Positions 1-5,471 of a stretch of DNA of 5,471 nucleotides are shown here, piece by piece. The stretch lies in contig DBYF01000053.1 in NCBI GenBank assembly GCA_002310155.1, forward strand, positions 753-6,223, read 5' to 3'. The notes beneath the pieces were generated by a model. The model saw only the letters and a list, made by a program, of their open reading frames with translations. It was not told the origin of the DNA and ran no database searches. Each line of letters starts with the position of its first letter. Positions within the stretch are counted from its first letter, which is position 1. The stretch comes from Mageeibacillus sp. UBA1193 (lineage in GTDB: Bacteria; Bacillota; Clostridia; Saccharofermentanales; Saccharofermentanaceae). Position numbers and translations under genes: made by a program.

Positions 1-1010
1 ATCGAAATCAGGGAGATCACAGCCGGAACGCCGAGCGAGTCACCGAAGAGGTGCGGCTTGACGACGTAACCGTCGATCGTCTGCAGGATACATGTAAAGA
101 TGATGAATGCCACAGCATACATCGGATCTTCCAGTACGAGTACAAAAGCACCTATGAAGCCGCCGACGATCGGACCGAAGGTCGGCAGGATATTCGTGAC
201 ACCTACGACCACCGAGATAAGAACAACGTTCGGCAGGCCCGCGATCAGCATGAAGATCGCATTGCAAATACCGACACCGATGGCCTCGAGGATCGTGAAA
301 CTGATGTACTTACTGAAGATCGCGTTACTTCTCTTAAGGAAATCCGTGTGCTTCTTATACTGTTCTTCCGTAAGGAGCGCGCGGCGGAAACGGTCAATGC
401 CGCGGAAGAGTCTCTTCTTACCGGCAATGAAGTATACCGCCAGGATCATACCGATGAAGGTGTTCAGAAGGATATTCCATACGCTCATCACGGTATTCAT
501 GGCAAGTGTAAGATTGCGGGACAGATCCGAGACCATCTTCTCGGTCTGCGTATAGATATTCGATGTCCATGTCGTCGCGTGCAGGTGGATACCATACTTC
601 GCCGCGTAGTCATCGAGCTTCTGCAGATTCTCTTCCACGACGTCCGCATAGTTCTGCGTATTCGAGATGAAGTGCGAGATACTGTCGATCATTTCCGGCA
701 GAACGAGCCAGAAGAACAGACCCAGTGCCAGAATAACGAGCGTAATGGAAACAACGACTGCCAGTGCGTAACGGACCTTGTCCTTCTTCACGCCCTTAAA
801 TACTTTGTTATCGAAGAAAACGACCAGCAGGTCGACAAGATACGCGAGGATCGCGCCGATGATGATCGGAGAAACTACCGCCATGGCACTTGACAGCCAG
901 GCACGGACAGCGGGCAGATTATTGAGGATCATGTATGCTACTACACCGGCGATCGCCGCGATAGAATATGCACCCCACCGGTTGCTCAGTGCTTTTTTAA
1001 TTCTGCCCAA
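1..1010 (-). CDS. AI-2E/PerM family membrane transporter (3' end cut off by window)
   Basis: My reverse-strand translation gives 336 open codons running off the left edge. It is an integral membrane protein of the AI-2E transporter (PF01594, formerly UPF0118) family. Hydrophobic segments lie at about residues 14-31, 42-66, 81-104, 170-196, 236-258, 261-292 and 298-311, with a polar, helical extracytoplasmic-type stretch at 105-165 between the third and fourth, as in the family. Two family hallmarks are visible: NILPTFGPIVGG (273-284) and DGYVVKPHLFGDSLG (312-326). Family members are usually about 350-400 residues, so only the last helix and tail should be missing. The start is taken as TTG at 1010-1008 because AAGGAG lies 9 bases upstream; the first in-frame ATG (residue 27) would remove most of the first membrane helix. 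Known members export autoinducer-2 (TqsA) or act as cation/proton antiporters, so the substrate cannot be assigned. It appears to be transcribed from its own promoter, downstream of the sensor operon. Confidence 0.92.
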   Translation of the reverse strand, partial: MGRIKKALSNRWGAYSIAAIAGVVAYMILNNLPAVRAWLSSAMAVVSPIIIGAILAYLVDLLVVFFDNKVFKGVKKDKVRYALAVVVSITLVILALGLFFWLVLPEMIDSISHFISNTQNYADVVEENLQKLDDYAAKYGIHLHATTWTSNIYTQTEKMVSDLSRNLTLAMNTVMSVWNILLNTFIGMILAVYFIAGKKRLFRGIDRFRRALLTEEQYKKHTDFLKRSNAIFSKYISFTILEAIGVGICNAIFMLIAGLPNVVLISVVVGVTNILPTFGPIVGGFIGAFVLVLEDPMYAVAFIIFTCILQTIDGYVVKPHLFGDSLGVPAVISLIS

Positions 1011-1019
1011 AATAATAAT

Positions 1020-1025
1020 CTCCTT
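1020..1025 (-). promoter_or_regulatory. Shine-Dalgarno site deciding the TTG start of the transporter
   Basis: Reading the minus strand, AAGGAG at 1025-1020 is followed by nine A/T-only bases and then TTG at 1010. This near-consensus site at normal spacing is the main reason for preferring the TTG over the internal ATG 26 codons later. Confidence 0.75.
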
Positions 1026-1042
1026 AGAACGTCAGTGTTTCT

Positions 1043-1071
1043 ATTATAAGACCTAAAGGCGAATAAATAAA
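1043..1071 (-). promoter_or_regulatory. Probable sigma-A promoter of the transporter gene
   Basis: On the minus strand there is a perfect TATAAT at 1048-1043. With a 17-base spacer the -35 position (1071-1066) reads TTTATT, a poor match to TTGACA. Transcription would begin near 1036, giving a leader of about 25 bases that contains the AAGGAG site. The -10 box, the A/T-rich upstream DNA and the leader length fit a promoter. The weak -35 leaves room for an activator, or for this being only a modest promoter. Confidence 0.6.
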
Positions 1072-1103
1072 CACGTAATCATTCGGAAGGTGTCGAAAAG
1101 CAC

Positions 1104-1113
1104 TTGAATTCAA
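1104..1113. repeat. Ten-base perfect palindrome TTGAATTCAA upstream of the promoter
   Basis: TTGAATTCAA is its own reverse complement and sits about 33 bases upstream of the proposed -35 of the transporter gene. The symmetry does not extend beyond ten bases. It could be a regulator half-site pair, but a palindrome this short in A/T-rich intergenic DNA may be chance. No regulator gene in the window is an obvious partner, since the neighbouring LacI-like protein has no helix-turn-helix. Confidence 0.2.
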
Positions 1114-1125
1114 CAGAAATCACAT

Positions 1126-1145
1126 GAGGAAAACAATTTTTCCTC
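1126..1145 (-). repeat. Inverted repeat after the sensor gene, possible weak terminator
   Basis: Sixteen bases after the sensor gene's stop codon, the minus strand reads GAGGAAAA, loop ATTG, TTTTCCTC: a perfect 8-base stem with a 4-base loop. Its position suits the end of the upstream operon. However, the stem is mostly A-T, and no T-tract follows (ATGTGATTTC instead). It is not a convincing intrinsic terminator; it may be a 3'-end stabilising hairpin or a partial terminator. Confidence 0.3.
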
Positions 1146-1161
1146 CCGGAATCAGTCTCTC

Positions 1162-2925
1162 TCAGGTATCCACTTCCGTGTCATAGAAGAGTCTGCCGAT
1201 CTGGTTGGCAAGGAAATTACCGCTCGTCGTGATCTCGTGCGTCATTTCCGTCAGGATGAATCCATAGATATAGTTTTTGAAGAGTACCGGCAGGATCACA
1301 CTCTCTCTGCATTTCGGAGGAAGCTCGACGCGACGGAAGAGCTCATTTGTCAGACCGGTCTGGCGCTCTTTAGGGATCACGAAGATCTCTCCTTCCTTCA
1401 GGATGCATCGGAGATTGACCTTCTCCGGGAAGATATCCTCGTTATTCTCATCGTAGACCACTTTCTCATCGAAGAGGAACAGTGCGGCATTCTGGAGACC
1501 GACCTTGTCGAAGTTGCTGATGACCTGGGATTTCCTGGTTTCCTTATCCACAGGGTCATTGCCGAAATCCGTCAATTCGACCATACAATCCTGGAACTCC
1601 GAGCGAAAATTGATCCTACGCTCATTGGCATTGATAAGGCTCTCTGCCTGAGCCAAGATCGCTGCATCGCGCATATGCGTAAAGAGGCGGTTGATAAACT
1701 GGTTCGGTCCGCCCGGATTCGCTCCCTGCTCGATATTCACACTTGCCTGAAGTCTTCCGATCGACTGAAGCAGTTTCTCCGCGTCAGTATAGTTCATCGC
1801 GCCGTTACCGAAGAAAATATCGATCAGATCCCTTGCTTCCAGGAAATCTTCGACACTCATATAACGCTCCTTGACAGCGATCAGTATCTTTCCGATAAAC
1901 TCCGCAAAAAGCCTCTGCAGATTGACCGACTCACGTGTGATGTACTCATATCGGTATCTGTAGAAACAATCATTGAACATGCGGTTGATGAACGCGGGGT
2001 CGACATTCCGCATCTCCATCTTCGTGTATTCATACATCTCATACGGCAGAGATTCCCTGCCGTAAAGACGTGTTGGGATCTCGACGGATTCCACCTTCTC
2101 TCCCGCCATCTGTGCCAGAAGAAGGTCCAGTGACTTTCTTCCCAGGGTAATATCCGCAACACCGATTGACGAAAGAGGCGGGATCATGCGTCCGGCCATC
2201 GTCGTGTTATCGAAAGCAAACACCATGATGTCTCGTCCCGGAACGAGTCTTTTCTCCTCCATCGCTTCATAAAGACCGACAGCAACAGAGTCGTTGACAC
2301 AAAAGACCACCTGGATCCCGGGATTCCTGTCGAGAAGTGCTTTTGCCTCGGAACGGGTATTGATTGACATATCCGTCGCTTCGTAATTGTCCGGTGTAAA
2401 GACGACACCATTCTCCTTGAGAAGCCTCTCGAAGATCTCTTTTCTCTTCTCGGAGTCACGGCTGTCCGGACGACCGCCCAGCATACCGAACTTCGTGAAG
2501 CCGTTCACATTGATCAGGCAGTCCACCGCCTCCCGGATCCCCGATTCATTATCGTAATTGACGGAGACATAATCCACGATATCCGATGCGGCAAACACGA
2601 CCGGGATATGATTAATCTGGGAACGGAAACGCTGCTTGACTTTCTCGACGTTAACATTCTCCATACTGCCGAGGTTGATGATCAGGCCGTCGAACTTGCA
2701 GAGCTTCTCCAGCTGATAGACGGTATTATAGATATTGAAATACCGGTGATGGCGGCTGTTCTTATCCTTCGTTCCGTCGAAACGTCCGGCGATGACGACC
2801 AGATTTAAGTCCTTTCTCTGCCGGATTCCGCTCTGCACATTCTGGATGAACTCCTCACCAAACTCCGTGAAGGTATTCTCCAGTACGAGACCGATCGTTT
2901 TCTTTTCCTTATATCCCTTGATCAC
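1162..2925 (-). CDS. LacI/RbsB-type substrate-binding sensor protein without HTH, with C-terminal GAF-like module
   Basis: This 587-residue protein has no signal peptide or membrane helix, so it should be cytoplasmic. Residues 9-295 form a LacI/GalR-type periplasmic-binding fold (Peripla_BP_3-like): opening strand KTIGLVLEN, VNYDNESGIREAV (122-134), R161 in the KRKEIFERLLKENG helix, FCVNDSVAVG (208-217) and VFAFDN (235-240). R161, D212 and D239 occupy usual ligand-pocket positions, so sugar-like ligand binding is plausible. Only eight residues precede the fold, so the helix-turn-helix of true LacI repressors is absent. Residues about 305-440 are helical. Residues 441-587 resemble the GAF-like module (ESVILPVLFKNYIYGFILTE, 541-560) that in clostridial relatives leads into GGDEF, but here the protein ends at once. 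GTG at 2925 is the start: an in-frame TGA lies nine codons upstream and AAGGA lies 11 bases before it. It follows the FIST-EAL gene by 44 bases, probably in the same operon. The ligand and partner are unknown. Confidence 0.88.
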   Translation of the reverse strand: MIKGYKEKKTIGLVLENTFTEFGEEFIQNVQSGIRQRKDLNLVVIAGRFDGTKDKNSRHHRYFNIYNTVYQLEKLCKFDGLIINLGSMENVNVEKVKQRFRSQINHIPVVFAASDIVDYVSVNYDNESGIREAVDCLINVNGFTKFGMLGGRPDSRDSEKRKEIFERLLKENGVVFTPDNYEATDMSINTRSEAKALLDRNPGIQVVFCVNDSVAVGLYEAMEEKRLVPGRDIMVFAFDNTTMAGRMIPPLSSIGVADITLGRKSLDLLLAQMAGEKVESVEIPTRLYGRESLPYEMYEYTKMEMRNVDPAFINRMFNDCFYRYRYEYITRESVNLQRLFAEFIGKILIAVKERYMSVEDFLEARDLIDIFFGNGAMNYTDAEKLLQSIGRLQASVNIEQGANPGGPNQFINRLFTHMRDAAILAQAESLINANERRINFRSEFQDCMVELTDFGNDPVDKETRKSQVISNFDKVGLQNAALFLFDEKVVYDENNEDIFPEKVNLRCILKEGEIFVIPKERQTGLTNELFRRVELPPKCRESVILPVLFKNYIYGFILTEMTHEITTSGNFLANQIGRLFYDTEVDT

Positions 2926-2929
2926 GCTG

Positions 2930-2953
2930 TTACCCGTCCTTTTCCCTCGTCAT
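2930..2953 (-). other. Eight-codon mini-ORF in the gap before the sensor gene
   Basis: On the minus strand, ATG at 2953 opens a frame of seven sense codons ending in TAA at 2932-2930, four bases before the GTG of the sensor gene. AGGA lies about six bases upstream of the ATG. It could keep ribosomes near the weakly placed GTG start by termination-reinitiation, or it may simply be chance in a 44-base spacer. No peptide function is claimed. Confidence 0.2.
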
Positions 2954-2969
2954 GCGGATCCTGTCCGGA

Positions 2970-5471
2970 TCACTCCAGAAGATCCGGTTCAGGCTTGGAG
3001 AAGAGATAACCTTGAGAATAATCTACATCATATCCGACAATTTTCTTCTGGATCTCTTCGTTCTCCACATACTCGGCAATGATACTGACCTTCTTGGAAG
3101 ACATGGTCTTCCAGCCGGCAATCAGGGCGAGAAGGTTCTCCGACTCAGGGTTGATACAGCAGTTGCGGATGATCGATCCGTCGATCTTGAGGTAATCAGA
3201 ACGGATGCCCATGACATGCTGCAGATTCGAAAAACCGGATCCGAAATCATCGATGGCGATCATGCCGCCGAGCTCGTGTACGCGGTCAACAAAATTCGTC
3301 AGTTCATTGTAGTCGTCGATATCTTCACTCTCGAGGATCTCGAAGACGAAGTTCTCCGGATACGGAACAGATGAGAGCTTATCGTAGATCAATTCAAGCA
3401 TCTCCTTATTCTTGATATCGCGGATCGATACGTTGATACCGACGCTCTTGTCTTCAATGTCGCGGAACTTCTCGAATACTTTCTGGATCATTATCCTTGA
3501 GATCGCGTCATAGAGAACGCCGAAACTTCTTGCCACCTCCAGGAAAGAATTCGGATAGTAGATCTTCCCGTTCTCATCTTCGAGACGCATCAGAGATTCG
3601 TAGTGGTTGATCTTTCCTTCGTGGTTATCGTGGATACCCTGAAAATACGGGATGACCTTATCGTTCGCGATCGCATAGTTGATCACGTTGACGATATGGT
3701 AGCGCTCGCGGATGCTCTCTTCATCGAGCGTATCTTCTTCCGACGGCTCCGTAACCATGAACTGGATATTCTTCTTTTTCATCTCCGACCTGGACGAATA
3801 GTACATGCCCAGATAGTTGTCTTCATCACATCCGTCAAGGACGCTGAAGATCGGAACGATCGCGATGAGTTCCTCTGTGTAATCGAACAGTTCTTTCTGC
3901 AGAACTTCCATATCATGGACAAAACTGCTGAGCGTCGACCGGTACGAAGGTACTGCGATCGCGACCATCCAGCCTTCCAGCAGATACATGTGATACTTAT
4001 GGTTGGAAGAAAAATCCATGCACTTATGGATGTATTCCTGGAACGTGAGCTCGACAAGGTGCGGGGAGAATACTCTCTCCATCTCCGACTGCTCCAGAAC
4101 ATCGATCACGCAGACGCGGTCGTAGCCCTTCAGCTTAATATCGATACTGAGTGCTGCTTCATTCGGGATCTCATCATTCTTCGAGTACAGGATGATCTTT
4201 TCACATTCACGGACGAACGGGAGGATCCTTTCTGCATCCGGATCATCTTTACGTTCCTCCAGCCTGCTCTCGATATTCATCAGGCTATTGAGCATGTTAC
4301 GGTTATCCTGTGCAAGCGATGATGTGTGGGAGAACGCATACGGATTATATTCCTGCGCATACTGGCGTTCGCCCATGACCGTGACTACAAAAGTACCGGT
4401 ACCTAATACATTTCTTCCGTAGACATTCATGATCTCATCGGAAGTAACACAACCGCACATGTTCGAATTCTCATAAGGTGCGAGTTCCCATCTTGCGCAG
4501 TTCAGGAATCCCGAGGTCCTTGCGAAACTGATATATCCGAAAACTGTCTCCGCCTTGGAGAAATTCTCGATCCTCTGGAACAACGCACGGCTGTCCGCGA
4601 TGATCTTGCCATCGTAGACGAAGGATCTGCGGATCCTTCTCCCCGGCTTGATGTTGTGTCCGCAGAAGAGAAGTTCCTTTTTCTCTTTCGTCTCTACATC
4701 CTCACGAAGCGCGTACTCATTCTGGTTCATCGGGTCCGTCCTCGGGAAGGCCTGTTCGAGACTTACATCCTTACGGTGATAAATATGGAGCGGAACTTCG
4801 ACCTCATCTGCGTGCACATACGGGAAGAGATACACCAGTTCAGGGTGTTCATTCAGGATATTGTCGATTCCCAACTGGCAGACATCGACCGCGTCCTTGC
4901 CATCGATCGAAAGGATACAGGACTTGAATGTATCGGTGATCTCAGATTCTTCGCCGATCACCTGCGCGCCGGTCGCGAAAGAGGAATAACTCTCAAACTT
5001 CTGTCCGGAGACTGCGGCAATCAGGATCGCACGGTCAGACCAACCTGTCTCATTGAAAACGAAGCCATTCTCCATAAGGTTTCCATGACCGGACTCCGGG
5101 AGTGAAGCCACACCGCCACTCATCAGAACACTCGGGAAAAAATCATTACATCTATCGACGAACTGATAGGAATCCTTGTACTGTCCGGAGAAGAACGTCA
5201 GGAGAAGCTTGGTATCGTCCTCGACAAACTCCTTTTTGACCTGACCGACAAGCATGTCGACCGGAAGAGGTGTCTGCGTATAATCATCCATGATCGGAAT
5301 CATGGATGAACGGACTCGTGCCTCCGTGAACGTGGATACCGAGATCACGCAGCGGTTCTGGGCATAATTGCCTTTGTTAACGATCGCCGCACAACTGGTA
5401 CCGAATATGATTGCACTTGGAACAAGTTTCTTGACAAAACGTGCAAGATCCACCGCCTCATCCGCCATGTG
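2970..5471 (-). CDS. FIST-sensor, degenerate GGDEF, EAL cyclic-di-GMP phosphodiesterase (5' end cut off by window)
   Basis: The frame is open to the right edge; an in-frame ATG at 5468 is preceded by a His codon, and the first FIST strand is missing, so the true start lies outside. Numbering from that ATG (832 residues): FIST_N about 1-180 (AIIFGTSCAAIV 19-30; VLMSGGVAS 114-122), FIST_C about 195-366 (CARWELAP 324-331, GTGTFVVTVMGE 356-367), a short helical linker, a GGDEF-like domain about 435-575, and EAL 598-832. The GGDEF signature position reads LEGWM (497-501) and the FKxxND region is gone, so no cyclase activity is expected. The EAL domain keeps all core residues: E624 (ESL), R628, N679, E710, D740/D741 (DDFGSG), K761, E799 and Q819. 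It should hydrolyse c-di-GMP to pGpG. No membrane segment is visible, so it is cytoplasmic. FIST domains sense small ligands; some (NosP) bind haem and nitric oxide. It is likely first in an operon with the LacI-like sensor. Confidence 0.92.
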   Translation of the reverse strand, partial: HMADEAVDLARFVKKLVPSAIIFGTSCAAIVNKGNYAQNRCVISVSTFTEARVRSSMIPIMDDYTQTPLPVDMLVGQVKKEFVEDDTKLLLTFFSGQYKDSYQFVDRCNDFFPSVLMSGGVASLPESGHGNLMENGFVFNETGWSDRAILIAAVSGQKFESYSSFATGAQVIGEESEITDTFKSCILSIDGKDAVDVCQLGIDNILNEHPELVYLFPYVHADEVEVPLHIYHRKDVSLEQAFPRTDPMNQNEYALREDVETKEKKELLFCGHNIKPGRRIRRSFVYDGKIIADSRALFQRIENFSKAETVFGYISFARTSGFLNCARWELAPYENSNMCGCVTSDEIMNVYGRNVLGTGTFVVTVMGERQYAQEYNPYAFSHTSSLAQDNRNMLNSLMNIESRLEERKDDPDAERILPFVRECEKIILYSKNDEIPNEAALSIDIKLKGYDRVCVIDVLEQSEMERVFSPHLVELTFQEYIHKCMDFSSNHKYHMYLLEGWMVAIAVPSYRSTLSSFVHDMEVLQKELFDYTEELIAIVPIFSVLDGCDEDNYLGMYYSSRSEMKKKNIQFMVTEPSEEDTLDEESIRERYHIVNVINYAIANDKVIPYFQGIHDNHEGKINHYESLMRLEDENGKIYYPNSFLEVARSFGVLYDAISRIMIQKVFEKFRDIEDKSVGINVSIRDIKNKEMLELIYDKLSSVPYPENFVFEILESEDIDDYNELTNFVDRVHELGGMIAIDDFGSGFSNLQHVMGIRSDYLKIDGSIIRNCCINPESENLLALIAGWKTMSSKKVSIIAEYVENEEIQKKIVGYDVDYSQGYLFSKPEPDLLE

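Noticed and set aside
51..893. Long plus-strand open frame (280 codons) opposite the transporter
   Set aside because: Its product is a D/R-rich, low-complexity sequence with no recognisable domain. The minus strand here reads as a clear AI-2E family membrane protein, so this is an antisense shadow.
1082..1097. TTCG...CGAA short inverted repeat in the intergenic region
   Set aside because: The arms are only four bases with an eight-base gap, which is expected by chance.
1237..2133. Plus-strand open frame (298 codons) opposite the LacI-like sensor
   Set aside because: The opposite strand encodes an obvious conserved protein throughout. The plus-strand product has no domain and only reflects the rarity of codons that would be stops in antisense.
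1162..2925. LacI-family transcriptional repressor
   Set aside because: Only eight residues precede the first strand of the binding fold and an in-frame stop lies just upstream of the start, so no N-terminal helix-turn-helix can be present. No other DNA-binding motif is visible at the C-terminus.
3603..4322. Plus-strand open frame (239 codons) opposite the GGDEF-EAL region
   Set aside because: It is a hydrophobic/acidic mixture with no motif, lying wholly opposite the GGDEF-like region and linkers of the real gene. It is a shadow.
2970..5471. Active diguanylate cyclase in the FIST-EAL protein
   Set aside because: The GGDEF signature position reads LEGWM and the nucleotide-binding ND motif is missing, so cyclase activity is not supported.

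Overview
The window looks like part of a Bacillota genome, most likely a Clostridia relative of the gut/rumen type. This is inferred from the AAGGAG-type ribosome-binding site, the GTG and TTG starts, and the pairing of a LacI-type binding-protein sensor with EAL signalling, which is common in those bacteria. Nothing in the window fixes the genus. There are no RNA genes, insertion sequences, CRISPR arrays or other mobile elements, and the three genes look similar in base and codon use.

All three genes lie on the minus strand, so transcription runs from right to left. The rightmost (2970-5471, 5' end cut by the window edge) encodes a large, apparently cytoplasmic protein: FIST_N, FIST_C, a GGDEF-like domain that has lost its signature, and a C-terminal EAL domain with a full set of catalytic residues. 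It is most simply read as a ligand-controlled cyclic-di-GMP phosphodiesterase. Next, after a 44-base gap that should be within one operon, comes a 587-residue protein (1162-2925). It has a LacI/RbsB-type periplasmic-binding fold with no DNA-binding domain, a helical middle region, and a GAF-like C-terminal module that ends where related proteins usually continue into GGDEF or another output domain. It is therefore a sensor without a recognisable output.

A 151-base intergenic region (1011-1161) follows. It holds a weak inverted repeat, a short palindrome, a TATAAT -10 element and a good Shine-Dalgarno site, and it drives the third gene (1-1010, 3' end cut by the window edge), an AI-2E/PerM-family membrane transporter with a TTG start. 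The transporter appears to have its own promoter.

Taken together, the first two genes look like a sensory unit in which two different small-molecule-binding folds (FIST and LacI-type) are encoded next to a c-di-GMP hydrolase. A working link between the output-less sensor and the EAL protein, or with the transporter, is inference from gene order only. Apart from the 151- and 44-base gaps the window is fully coding; no gene-free stretch exceeds 300 bases.
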